From the NCBI RefSeq assembly GCF_900700375.1, contig NC_041717.1, positions 3,731,001 through 3,795,000 of the forward strand: a stretch of DNA of 64,000 bases, given 5' to 3'. Each line of letters starts with the position of its first letter. The first letter of the stretch is position 1. Source of the stretch: Denticeps clupeoides. Lineage: Eukaryota > Chordata > Actinopteri > Clupeiformes > Denticipitidae. Of this stretch, positions 19,021-32,332 are shown piece after piece. The translations under genes were made by a program, and so were the position numbers. The notes below the pieces were generated by a model that saw nothing but the letters and a program-made list of their open reading frames with translations, searched no databases and was not told where the DNA came from.

Positions 19021-20018
19021 TTAGACAGTGCAATCAGAGCAGAGGTATTCTTTGTCCACTGCTGGAGTGCTGACTTGTGCCAGTGTTGGGGCGCACCGAG
19101 TAAACAGAGGTGTAGGGGTTTCAGGGTACATCCTGCAACACACAGCCAGAAATAAAATCAGAACCCCTCCGCAACAAAACTATATTTCTCAAAATATTAT
19201 GTGACAATCAATTTCGTGTGTATTCATATACTGTGAATTGTACAAAATAATATGTTGATATATTCTATAATAATATATTTTATATGTAAGCAATATATAA
19301 ATGTATGAAACAGGATATATGCAATTACTGCAAAATACTGCAATTATTGCTGTTTTCATATATTGAATAAATACATTGTTATACTATTTAAGATATTATT
19401 ATATATACTGAAAAATGTACAACATTAAATGAGATTATATATTGAAAACGGCATTGCAAATATATGGGGAAGTTTCTCATATATTGAAATATATTTACCA
19501 ATTTATTGCAATAAAAAGTCTAGCGTATAGCAATATACGTTTGTTTTGTAGGGGAAACATCACGGCAGAAAGAGTTTGGGGAGGGACATGACGGGAAATT
19601 TACCTGTTAGTTTTAGTCAGCAGGCCAAATGCCACCCCATGTTGTTCTGGTGAGTGGCTCTCAGTCCCAATCTGCCTCTCCTCCTCCTCCTGGTCCTCGG
19701 GAATGACTGTCTGCCTGCTTTTCTTGGAAATGATGACAGAAAACACTATTACTATGAACACTGTATTAATTCCTACTGAGAACCAAATGAAACCCCATGT
19801 TGTCCTGCTGAGTGTCTCTCAGTCCCAAGCTGCCTCTCCTCCTCCTTCATCTTATCCAGCAGCGCCACCATGAGGCTACAGGATTACTGAATGTGTGTAA
19901 GAGTTTGAGGTTTATTCCTTGCTGAATGTATTTTTATGTCACACGTAAAATATTCTCACCAGTGATGGTTTTATCAGGTGAAGATTTTAAGTTGAACTTC
20001 TGGTTGACGTCACAGCTG
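19021..20018 (-). CDS. Transmembrane-tail exons derived in part from the kinase gene, unit 1
   Basis: Three exons splice in phase: a (19960-20018), b (19614-19775) and c (19021-19132, TAA at 19021). Exon b encodes one membrane helix (VGINTVFIVIVFSVII) followed by SKKSRQ and an acidic cytoplasmic stretch; exon c encodes a short tail. The borders of b and c and the adjoining introns match kinase exons 12 and 13, so this is a remodelled copy of the kinase 3' end. No ectodomain or start is visible, because the kinase stop lies only 92 bases upstream. It may be a fragment or an alternative 3' end of the kinase transcript. Confidence 0.5.
19776..19875 (-). repeat. Third relic of kinase exon 12 inside the intron upstream of exon b, unit 1
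   Basis: The minus strand just upstream of exon b repeats the exon b coding motif (GAGGAGGAGAGGCAGCTTGG, then ACTGAGAGACACTC). Further upstream it also matches kinase exon 12 (TATCCTGCAG-like, CTGCTGGA, GATGAAG). So three related segments stand in a row: exon 12, this relic and exon b. Confidence 0.6.
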
Positions 20019-20109
20019 CTAGAAAAAAAAACACCAAAAATGATCATATTTACATTTACATATTTTCATGCTAATTTGTCTGTCTCCTCTGTAAACATAA
20101 GAAGCATCG

Positions 20110-22518
<2,409 letters not shown>

Positions 22519-22824
22519 CTTCTCCCTCCGCTGCAGAGCTGCTTCAACTGCTGGCTGTAGAAAAATAGTACAGTGACAGCTTTAACATCTCTGATTTTTA
22601 ACAATGTGTGGACATGCAAAACAAGCACATTTCTAAAGCTTGCAAGATGGTCAATTAGAGGATTTCACAATGTCTCCCATGCCCCAATCTCTCCATATGT
22701 TTGGTGAAATTTGTGCTGATTGTAAATTCCACTGGTGCGAACCTTTTAACATTCATAAGCAGCCCAAAAACTTTGTTCAAGTCCGCAGAATAAAATATGA
22801 TCATGAAGCCATGAACAGACTGAC

Positions 22825-23207
22825 CTGCTGGTGCTGCTCCGCTGACGCCCTCTGGCGGTCGGTGGTGTTCCGTTCTGCTCTGAGGTAAAGAGAAGAAGAA
22901 AAGTGAGCAAAACCTTCATATTTACACACACAGGTTATGTCGAGCGAGAGTCCAATGTCTGTGTGGCTAGTTAGTTAGTTGTAGCATTGCTAACTAGCGA
23001 CTCCCCCTTTTTGTAGTAAAATAAAACAGGATTCAAGTGTAAATTAATTCTCACCTCGTCTGGTGCATTGCACAGTAGCTTCGATGTCGCTCCAGCGTCC
23101 TTCTCTTTCGCAGTAAAGTCGACAAAACGCCAAACTCCAAGACGAACCGAGTCTCTGTGTTTTGAGGCACTGAATACAGGACTCTGTGTTTTGTGTACAG
23201 TAGTCAT
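22825..23207 (-). other. 5' untranslated exons of the kinase gene, unit 1
   Basis: Two segments with good splice borders precede the kinase start: one ends at the donor next to 23055, the other is 22825-22879 (55 bp). Open frames run through the first, but none joins in phase to the kinase frame through the second. Unit 2 and 3 copies differ by a small insertion in the first segment. I read them as 5' UTR; alternative N-termini remain possible. Confidence 0.45.
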
Positions 23208-24047
23208 GGTAACCTGTCATGTCATGTTGGCGGTGTTGTTTTTAATCAAATAATTTTGTCCATTTAGCATCTTCAGTCCACTTTTTACTTAACCGTCAAA
23301 TTAGAACTTGTGCTTTAGCGCCCTCTGCTGACACAGTTTTATCATGACAGTCGATGAATAAAACCAGGCGCTGGGGTCATGACAGATATATATATACACT
23401 ACTCGCAATAAAATAGGGATATTGTTATTTACATGAGTGCTTTTCCTATTTGTTCTGAATTTTAATGTAATAAGTAAAAGTTCCCTTTGATATTAGTAAT
23501 AATGTATGAGAAGAAACACAATTTTTATTAGTGTAATAAACAGTAAATTCCTCTCATCTTTAACGTTTAAACACAATAACCAATCAGTGTGTAACCGTGG
23601 AAGGACAATTTCACAGTTTCAAATAAATCAAACACACACAAATAATTTATTTTATGCCAAAATAAAATTATGTTTTATAACACAGTGAAAGAAATGTGTT
23701 TAAAGACACTCAGATTAATGGATATTTAAATTATACATGTAATATATATATATACACTCCCAACTTTTCATGTTATTGACCAGACACATTTCCTACTTTA
23801 AAAATAATGTTGAGAATAAGAACCTTTTTTTTTTTTAAATCTGAGGTTATAACAGTTGTGAAGTGCTCCAAACAATGTGTGAGGCTTCCAACTTTGCTAT
23901 GTAGAAAGCAGTTTTAGCAGAGGTGAGGTTAGTGGAGAATTTGCATAGAAGATTTTTGGTTTGGACAGAGATGATCCGTAGAAAGGCAAAGTGAGGAGAG
24001 GAGAGAGTTAGTGGTCAGGAAAGAGTCAGAGGTTAGAGGATGTGTTA
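23208..24047. other. AT-rich interval with a duplicated 3' UTR piece, unit 1
   Basis: This interval has no gene. At 23564-23705 it carries sequence related to 18769-18870 (CACAATAACC, CAGT, TGTAAC, GTGGAA). That is the 3' UTR downstream of the kinase-derived exons, so this is probably the remnant of a neighbouring gene copy. The rest is AT-rich with ATATAT runs and a poly-T tract near 23826. The same interval is present in units 2 and 3. Confidence 0.5.
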
Positions 24048-24785
24048 ACACCCGAGTAGGTAACACACTCGCCTATGAACGAGAAGACCCAGATTCAAAT
24101 CCCACTTACTACCACTGTGTCCCTGAGCAAGACATTCATCCCACATGCCATCAGACACCGGAACACTTAGGGACTTTTTACTCTGGACTGGATGTAACAT
24201 CAGACGAATCCACCCTTATCTGTCAACCCAGGCCACCCAGATACTGGTTCAGTCCTTAGTAATCTCACGACTGGATTACTGTAACTCCCTTCTAGCTGGT
24301 CTACCTCTATATACCATCTGACCTCTACAACTAATACAAAATGCAGCAGCACAACTGATCTTCAACCTTCCCAAGTTCTCCCACACCGCCCCTCTGCTAC
24401 GTTCCCTCCACTGGCTCCCAGTAGCTGCACGCATCAGGTTCAAAATACTGATGCTGGCCTACAAAGCCAAACATGGAGTAGCACCATCCTACCTCACAGC
24501 CCTTATTACACCTCACACTGCACCTCGTATACTCCGAGCCTCCAGTACTGCTCGCCTGGTCCCTCCATCTCTGAAGGTAAAAGGAAGACATTCATCTAGA
24601 CTCTTCTCTGTCTTGGCCCCTTCTTATTGTCTGTCTTATGTACAACCGAGTGAATAAAAAGATTGTATTCATAGTTGGGGTCCTAGTGAACCAGAATTGA
24701 TCACTTCATCGATGGTAACATGAAAGCACGTTGTAAGTCGCTCTGGATAAGGGCGTCTGCCAAAAGCTTTAAATGTAAATGTAAC
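24048..24785 (+). mobile_element. Chimeric SINE-LINE element, unit 1
   Basis: The left end resembles the tRNA-derived head of the SINE found elsewhere here (GTAACACACTCGCCTATGAAC, then ATTCAAATCCCAC). The middle encodes the C-terminal part of an L2/CR1-like reverse transcriptase ([43 protein letters not shown]). The right end is the shared 3' tail (TTGTAAGTCGCTCTGGATAA to AAATGTAAATG). The coding part has a stop, so it is inactive. Confidence 0.75.
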
Positions 24786-25168
24786 GTTGTTTAAATGTGA
24801 CATGTAGCACCAGGTTCTGGAGAAACATTGTTTTGTTTCACTATGTACTGTCATGTATGCAGCTGAAATGACAATAAAGATCAACTTCAAGTATAAAGTA
24901 TTTGCCTTCAAATAATTTTACTTTTGATTCTAAAGTATGTTGGTTTATTGTGGCTGTAATGTCTAATTTTATCCAGTGTCCTTGGCTGTTTGGTGCCCTA
25001 GGCAGGGCCCACACTTTAGAAGACACTTTACTGCACAGATTCTGTTTGTTTTAGTTTTTTTTCTGCGATTTCGCAGAACCCAGGAAAAGTTCATTATGAC
25101 ATAATGAACTTGGATTTTCAATATTAGGAATGAAATGTGCTTTATTTGGAAGCAGCCCGTCCCCTTCC
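24786..25168. other. Repeat-like gap with two small palindromes, unit 1
   Basis: This gap has no gene. Its left part (GAAACATTGTTTTGTTTCAC to AAATGACAATAAAG) looks like the 3' tail of another retroposon. Two close inverted repeats follow: 25061-25078 (8-bp arms, 2-bp loop) and 25087-25111 (11-bp arms around GAC). Confidence 0.5.
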
Positions 25169-25366
25169 CATTTACATTTACATTTACAGCATTTATCAGA
25201 CGCCCTTATCCAGAGCGACTTACAATCAGTAAGGACAGTCTCCCTGGAGCAACTTAAGATTAAGTGTCTTGCTCAGGGACACAATGGTAGTAAGTGGGAT
25301 TTGAACCCGGGTCTTCTGGTTCACAGGCGAGTGTCTTACCCACTAGGCTATGACCACCCTCACACC
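25169..25366 (-). mobile_element. tRNA-derived SINE, present only in unit 1
   Basis: On the minus strand the element starts with a tRNA-like promoter: an A box around TAGCCTAGTGG and a B box GGTTCAAATCC. It ends in the L2-type tail (GTAAGTCGCTCTGGATAAGG to AAATGTAAATG). Units 2 and 3 have the empty site (CCCCTTCCCCTTTCG), so it inserted after the array formed or was lost from them. No clear target duplication is seen. Confidence 0.85.
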
Positions 25367-25683
25367 CTTTCGATAGGTGTTAGACTTCAGCCCAGCAGCA
25401 CTACAGAGGACCTCATGCTCACGTCCCACATATGTGGGTGTGATAGAATTTAGAGTACACAACGACGCTCCTTATTCGAATTGTCTGTTCCACCTTAAAT
25501 ACTGCTCAGGAGACTACAGTAGGATTTATTTTACATGGAAATGTCCATGTAAATCATAGATTTATGTGCTGAGCAAAGTTACCAGGTCAGTTTTACAATT
25601 AAAAAAAAGTTTTGGGCCAGAGTCGATACTATTTCCACACATCCTATTTTTACCTTAGAAAGCATGAAAACATTTAGAGCCAC

Positions 25684-25905
25684 ATGGAAAATGTTATGCG
25701 TCTTGCAATGTTCGACAATGTGAATATCATTCCAGAGCTTAACAAAGGCTACAGGACAGGGATATGGCAATATAATGAGGAGGCTGACAAAAACCAACAC
25801 ATTTTGTGGAAGATAACAGACTGTATTAAGTTCTGTGGTGCCTTTGAGCTTGCTTTTCCATGGCATTTTCAGAGAGCGTGTGGACTCCATCGTTGGATGC
25901 TGTAG
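25684..25905 (+). mobile_element. hAT-like (ZMYM/TTF type) transposase fragment, unit 1
   Basis: A 73-codon open stretch contains WQYNEEADKNQHILWKITDC then IKFCGAFELAF, matching the style of fish hAT or ZMYM1-like transposase genes (KNR-ILxRLIDCVKFCGAFELALRGHDE). The flanks degenerate quickly, so only a domain-sized relic remains. A 10-bp-arm palindrome lies upstream at 25530-25553. Confidence 0.6.
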
Positions 25906-26029
25906 TACACAAACCTCTGCAGATTTTCACTGTGTTTAAAGGGTAGACAGTGCAGACTGAACCTGTGGGCTGCATGTTCCCAGTTGTGAGGGAGCAGATC
26001 CTTGATGACACAAAAGAGTAATCAAAAAA

Positions 26030-26223
26030 CATTTACATTTACAGCATTTATCAGGCGCCCTTATCCAGAGCGACTTACAATCAGTAGTTACAGGGACAGC
26101 CCCCCCCCTGGAGACACTCAAGGTTAAGTGTCTTGCTCAGGGACACGATGGTGGTAAGTGGGGTTTGAACCTGGGTCTTCTGGTTCATAGGCGAGTGTGT
26201 TACCTACTAGGCTACTACCACCC
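26030..26223 (-). mobile_element. tRNA-derived SINE shared by units 1-3, unit 1 copy
   Basis: This is the same SINE family in minus orientation: tail CATTTACATTTACAGC on the left, tRNA-like head (TAGCCTAGTAGG) on the right. It lies at the same place in units 2 and 3, so it predates the duplications. A C run of variable length sits in its body. Confidence 0.82.
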
Positions 26224-26656
26224 ATAGTGAAAAACGTGCACGTGTGAAGTAGATATGGGTAAAAACAAGTGACATAAAACACAGACATTGTTTTTTGCTT
26301 TAATTTTTTTATCCAGAGTCAGAGTGCGTCTGATAACTGACGAGCAGCAGTCACCAGGAGCCACTTTTTCTTAGTTCAGTTATGTACCCTGATCAGCAAA
26401 TAGATAATAAATTGACTATTATCTGCAAATCATTAATTAGTAGTACTTGACTTAATAGGTAAGACATACCTAGCATGTATTGCAGAGTGATCAGAAATTT
26501 TACACTTTTTGAGAAATATTGTATCATATATGAAGTCTTTGCACTTCCTGATGTAAGAATGATAATATTCTAAATATAATATTTAATTTATGTCAGTCTC
26601 AGGCATTATGTCAATCATCAGCTGTGTGTGAATATACTGCATTTTTGTGCTATGTT
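26224..26656. other. Gene-free AT-rich interval below the LRR gene, unit 1
   Basis: I see nothing coding. This is the presumed 3' UTR and 3' flank of the LRR gene, with no distinct repeat structure apart from AT-rich runs. It is present in units 2 and 3 too. Confidence 0.45.
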
Positions 26657-29299
26657 TTATCGCTTTGTCCTCTGCTTGTTTGTGTGAGTTTGCTTCCACC
26701 GTTCTCTGGTCCACCGGCCCTGGTTCTCCACCACCTCGTGGAGGAGATCAATAAACGCATACTCGTTGTCCAGCAGCAGATTGTCATCTCCAGGGGATCG
26801 GGAGCCACCTGTAGGGGGAGCCAGTGAGCCTGAGCCGCTGCATCGCCCGTTTGCTCCGCCCTCTTGCAGGGGGGTGTCTGTTTGGGCTCTTGCCCTTTCT
26901 TCTTGGTTTGTTTGAGTTCTTGACCCACATCCTTCTGTTATAGACCCTCTTTTCCTTGACACTCCTGTCCTCAGTCTCGGTCTATCATCAGGCTCAGGAT
27001 GATCCTGTGAAACTTCAAGCTGCTTCACTCAAAGATAAACTGGCCGTGGTCTGAATCTACATTGTAGTCTACTTGGAGGAGTGGATCCTGCTGAAAGCCG
27101 GGTCTGAAACCCCTCTCAGCTACTATAACTCGATTGTCTTCTCTCGAGGACAGAGCATTTGATGGCAAAGCTGTAACAGAGACTTGAGGATCTGCTGTGA
27201 TGTTCCCAGGAGGACAGTTGTCTTTACAGCCAGCAATCACATCAGTGTTAAACTTTGGCAAGAAAATGAATCTAATCACGTCCTTACTGTCTGAACTTTG
27301 TTCTTTTATTAAGACTGGCCAGGTCGCAACTCTACGAACAGACTTCCGAGGTGCCAGACCACTTCCATCATGGCAACGATGATGCTTTTTAGATTCTATG
27401 TTTTTCATAGCCGTTTTTGTATCAATAGTGAGGTAGGGCAAGTTTTCCATGTCCTCTGGAGAACTGCGGTGTCCCTGTTCCAACCTTCGTTCAAACATAC
27501 TTTCTTTTTCTTCTGCAATTTCATCTTGAGGTATTTTTTTCTGGAGTGCATTTTCATTCTTCTCCTTCTCAGTCCTACTTTTATCATCTGGTGATAAGCT
27601 GTGCAGTCTTGCTTCAGTTTCTCTGTGATCTTTGTGTGGATTTCCTGACTTATCATAGTTCTGACTGAGGAATTCTGTTCTGGAGAGCACTGGGCCTGCA
27701 GATTTAGACCGGTCTCTTATTCTGTTGCTTTGGGTCAACTTGACTGAATCCATGTGATGGCAGTCTGTTACTTGGGCTTCTACAGCATGTATTGGTGAAC
27801 CACAGCAGGGATTCACTTGTTTCTTCAGATATTTTCTACAATAAAGAGCTGAAAGGACACAGACGCCACACACCAGGGCACAGAGAGCCACTGGGGACAA
27901 GTTACTGTCATTTGCCTTAATACGGTACCATCAACATTTCAATCACCTATTAGACGTATAAAGTGAAATATATATATTGAAGTCATAAATCTTTACTCAC
28001 CGATGAGAGAAATAAGTCCTGGGTATCCAATAGTTAACCCCACAACTGGTGTGTGTGGTGTGGTGCTTGGCACAAAGACATCAAGTTGCAGACATGAGAT
28101 GTTCCAGACTGGACGTCCCCTAAGCACAGCTGGAGTCGAGCAGGTTACTGCGGTCTCGTTCTCCAGACAAGAGGCGTTCTGTAAACTTTCATAAATCATT
28201 TCATGCATTTTAGAGTGTTCAGTGTTTTGGGTTCATTCCTTAATGTGGATCAGTATAAATAATGATAAGTTCACCTTTCAAGAAGACAACAAACTCCCCA
28301 AAGAGCAACCTTCCACAGGAACAGTCCCAAGGATTTCCATCTAGGCGTACCTTGGTGAACTTTAAGTGGTTCAGGGCCATTGGATTCAGATGCATCAGGC
28401 GGTTGACTGAAAGGTCTAAATGGGCTAATTTGTGGAGAGCGCTGAAGCTTCCTCGAGAAATGGTGTGAATGTGGTTACGAGACAAATTAAGACTGATTAG
28501 GCCTGTGAAGTTGGACAGATCTGCCTGATCTACAGCCTCTAGACTGTTGTTGTACAAAGTGATATTTTGTAATTTTTCAGGGTGGCTGAACCATGTGTGG
28601 TTTATTTTTGCCAAGTGGTTTCCATCCAACTTTAGGTTTATGAGCTGCTGGAAGGCATGAAGGGCTCTGGGGGACATGTCGGTGATCCCATTGTTGGTCA
28701 ATGTGAGGCTAGTCACCGATGATAGAGAGTCGCTGTTGAACACTGTGGAGTTGAGGTGACCCACATTGTTCATGAAAAGGACAACAGGGGTCATCCCAAC
28801 AGGAAAGCCTGTAATGAAATTAGTTAAGTCAGTTATTCAGTGTGTCCATGAGAAATATATATTAGTCTGATCAAACATTGTATTCTCTGGTCAAACATTG
28901 TATATATACTTATGTTGGCCAATATTTATGAATCACGCGTGTTGGGGGGGGGGGTATTTGCTGATACTAAAAACACATTTACAGATTTCTTTTTTTTAAA
29001 ATGCCGTCATTTATGATCAAATTTGAAAGTCGAATAGAGCGATCTTGTAATTCCCACTTACATATTGACTGGTACGCTGTATCGGCATTGTGTTTGAAAT
29101 GTTTAAGTGTCAGATTCCAAATATCTTTTGACAGGAACTTACTTGATGGAACCTTTGTACAGACAAAGTCAACGGTCAGCAGCTGACACTCGGAATGTAC
29201 CACATCTATGCAGCCCCACATCAGGAGAACAAGGACAACTGGGAGAATACAATTTAAATGATATTTATATCCACTGTCTTTATCAAATTAACCTGGCAC
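26657..29299 (-). pseudogene. LRR type I membrane receptor gene, unit 1, disabled
   Basis: This is the same four-exon gene as in units 2 and 3: exon 1 (29143-29299), exon 2 with the LRRs (28275-28808), exon 3 (about 28001-28187) and exon 4 (cytoplasmic, from 27890). Two changes suggest it is non-functional. The AG before exon 3 (AAG then GTTTACAG in the other units) reads AAAG here, moving or weakening the acceptor. Also, 4 bp (GGTT) are missing near 27028, which cuts the cytoplasmic frame short by about 120 residues. The rest of the protein sequence matches closely. Confidence 0.78.
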
Positions 29300-29522
29300 C
29301 TAGAAATGTGATAAAGCAGGTAAAGTCTCACCCCACATGGTGTCCATATCTGCAGCGGCATGTGAATAATTCCAGAGGGACAGGAGCTAAGAGTCGACCA
29401 GTTACCAAGATACAGGTTTGTCTGCTGCGGCTTTACCAGGGATACAGAGGTCACTACAGAGATGTTGAACTTGTGGTATTACAGTTGGATGATAAAGGCA
29501 GGGACGGTTTAACACAAGCCCA
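29300..29522. other. 5' region of the LRR gene and unit junction, unit 1
   Basis: On the minus strand this holds splice-like pieces upstream of LRR exon 1: a GTGAGA donor near 29326-29331 and a short segment, flanked by TTTCAG and GTGGGC, that runs across the unit junction. None supplies an in-phase ATG for the receptor. It probably contains the promoter and 5' UTR, but I find no clear TATA box. Confidence 0.35.
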
Positions 29523-29937
29523 CCTGGAGTTAGAACCACCTCTTCCTGCTCATCCTGAAAGAAAACAGGTCCAGCACTGACTAATACTTAAGATTGCGCT
29601 TAGATTCTGTCAAAATGGTCTCTTGCTGGGTGGAATTTCATATCTGGGTCACGGATCAGACCCCGCACACCGCTGCAATAATGGTCTTCATTGCTGACAA
29701 CATACGATGAACAGTCTTCTCTGCTCAGAGACACTGTTCAGCGTAGCTGACGACATGAAGCTGCAAATAAATATGAGTGGCAGAACAAAAAAAAAAAAAA
29801 AAAGGAAGGAATGAATGAATATGGGTTTGACGACATATTTATTGAATTTCAGTGCCTCTTGTTAAAATAAATAAGTGGTATGGTAAAGAAATAGTAGTAT
29901 GACCAAGCATGGAAAGTACAGTATTAAAAAATTGTGA

Positions 29938-30209
29938 TCAATACCAATACAATCTTTTAGTGAATATAAAACACCTAAAATACAAAAAACTGCAATTAAG
30001 TACACAAGAATGCAGCAAATCATTAGAAATCAAGTTTTCAAAAGCTTCATTTGGAACCAGTAGTTGTAGTCGATCTCCAGGGCCATCTTTCTTGGCCCTT
30101 GTCAGTGTTGCCGCTTTTTTAGTGTTTGGTTTTATTAAACGTGTTTCTGAATCAAATTGGACCTTGCGTTTTAACGAAGAACTGACAAGCCTTCGCTTCG
30201 TCTGTTTTT
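29938..30209 (-). CDS. Unrecognised terminal exon, unit 2
   Basis: This is the unit 2 copy of the basic terminal exon with the KVQF motif. The acceptor, open frame and downstream polyadenylation signal match unit 1, and no disabling change is visible. It sits just upstream (minus strand) of the unit 1 LRR gene, separated by its own AATAAA. Confidence 0.35.
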
Positions 30210-31095
30210 CTATAAGCCACGTAGGTTTTGTGCAGGCCCATGAGCATGGGAAGAGAGAGCTGATTTAAACCAAACCTTCACAACATCTCTTACAATCGAG
30301 GTGCTTAATATTTCAGCTAAATTTCAGATACTTCATGAGCGTTCTCGACAAGCCTGGTTCAGGGAGCCCTTTGCTCAACTCAGCAGTCTGAAGTCACTTA
30401 TGTCAGTGCTTTAACTGAGTGCTTTAAAAAAAAAAAAAAAAAAAAAAGGATAAAATGGAACACAGAAAAAGAAGGAAGAAAGGAAGGAGGATGAAGTGGC
30501 AGTTTACCCCTTTTTTCCAGCAATGTTGTCATCTGTAAAATAATTACACAACAATTGCAAATATGTTTTCCATTCATGTATATATTAAATACTGTCATTC
30601 AAATGGCTTACAGCGACACACTCTTTGAAACAGAGCACGCTGCTCTTTGCAGGGATGAGGGTGGAAGGGAGAGAGAGTTTAAGAGAGCAGGCGTCTTCTG
30701 CTTGCACTGCTTGGTACAGCACGAGGACAATGGGGGATGAAGTTGACCACTTCACAGGACAAAGTGCCCAGTGGAGAAACAAGATTAGCAGTAACATCCG
30801 ATTCGTGAAGGAGTAGGAAGGAAATCATAAAAAGAAAGAAAGTGACAGAGAGAAAGACAGACATGGGTAACAGAGCATATTGTCAACAGGACCATCAGTT
30901 CTCTACAGCTGCTCTACGGCTGATGAGCTTCTTAAAGTGTTCCATGAAGATGACAATAGTCAAGTACCATGACGTGTGAAGGCCAGCGTACGGACGTCTG
31001 AGGCTCGCCCCAAAGACGCAGCAGACATATCTGAGCAGCACGTTTGGGGAGACAGTGAGGCAAGTTGGCAATACTTTTTGATTTGTTTCTGACAA

Positions 31096-31285
31096 CATTT
31101 ACATTTACAGCATTTATCAGACGCCCTTATCCAGAGCGACTTACAATCAGTATTACAGGGACAGTCTCCCTGGAGCAATTTAGGGTTAAGTGTCTTGCTC
31201 AGGGACACAATGGTAGTAAGTGGGATTCGAACCCGGGTCTTCTGGTTCATAGGCGAGTGTGTTACCCACTAGGCTACTTCCACCC
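31096..31285 (-). mobile_element. tRNA-derived SINE in the CAMSAP 3' flank, unit 2
   Basis: This is a better-preserved member of the SINE family (B box GGTTCGAATCC on the minus strand). It interrupts the CAMSAP-derived flank between TTTCTGACAA and TTGGAGAAGA. Units 1 and 4 have the unbroken site. Confidence 0.86.
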
Positions 31286-31744
31286 TTGGAGAAGATTTTG
31301 ACTTGATCTGAGGACCAAGAGCAGAAGGTGAGTCCAGGCCCTGCAGGCTCAGTGTAGTCCAGAAAAGACACAAGCCCTCTGTTTCAACAAAAATAAACCA
31401 GGACATTCGACAAAGCCTTGAAGACGAGAGGGTGGGCTGCGGCAGAAGAGACGAAGATGGAGACACCAGTGCCAAAACCAATAAATACTTCAAGTACCAA
31501 GAAATATACCACATTTACAATAAAAAAAATATTAAAATAATCACCTTCTTCATCACCACCACATGCTGCACCAGTTTGCATCAATAAACAAACCCTTAAT
31601 GATTCATCAGATCAAGAGCCAGGAGGTCCATTCACTCAAGCAACCAAAGAGTCAGTCCAGCTCACACCACTTTTTAGAATTTGTTTTTGTTCAAAATAGT
31701 TTTTTGCAGGGCACAGGTCCAAACATCCTTCATCTCCTCTCAAC

Positions 31745-32270
31745 TCATTTCCCACTCATATTCTTCTTGGGCCCAGCCGGTCTCTTGACCTGCCACAGGT
31801 GGTTGTGGATGGTGAGGGCATCCACGCTGACAGACACCGTTTTGGCAGGGATGACTGTGAACTGCTTGCGGTCTGAGCTGTACTTGTACAGCTTGTCAAT
31901 CATTTTTTTGCTGATGTTCTTGGGCCCGGTGCCTGTCAACTTCTGGATCTCTTCCGTGTCAGGGAAGTAGGAGTAGAGAGCTCGGAACTGACAGCCACCA
32001 TCACGGAACAGGATCATAAGGTGGTTTGATTCACACTTTTCTAGCTCCTACAGAGAAAAACAACCCTTCTGTGACAAATGCGTTAAGCAGCATTTAATTG
32101 AAAACTAACGCTTTAATGGTGGGTGCAAGTGGGATGCAAGTGACAACTCACCTCGAGGATTGAGTTTTTCTGAGCTTCATTTACTTTCCCAGCCAAACAG
32201 CAATGAGAGATGGCATTGTGAATGATTGGCTTGTTTGATTTTGCACTTGGTTCCTTGAAAAGTTTTGGAC
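31745..32270 (-). CDS. CAMSAP1-like CKK-domain exons, unit 2
   Basis: The first exon is 32152-32270 and the last is 31745-32047, joined by a normal GT-AG intron. Together they encode a whole CKK domain close to vertebrate CAMSAP1 (LILFRDGGCQFRALY, LTGTGPKNISKKMIDKLYKY, SVSVDALTIHNHLWQ), ending in NMSGK. CKK binds microtubule minus ends. The remaining 1,400 or so residues of a CAMSAP are missing, and no start codon or promoter is evident. This is a terminal fragment whose frame is still open; whether it is expressed is unknown. Confidence 0.82.
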
Positions 32271-32332
32271 CTAAAGAGAGAAAGTGGGGAGGGTGCACGC
32301 ATTAATAAAAAAAAAAAAAAAAAAACACCATC

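Noticed and set aside
23055-23207. Coding first exon for the kinase
   Set aside because: Open frames exist, but none joins in phase through the 55-bp second exon to the kinase frame. The internal ATG at 22518 fits better.
31180-31285. tRNA gene (A and B boxes on the minus strand)
   Set aside because: The boxes belong to a tRNA-derived SINE with an L2-type tail. No cloverleaf-sized gene with proper stems was seen.
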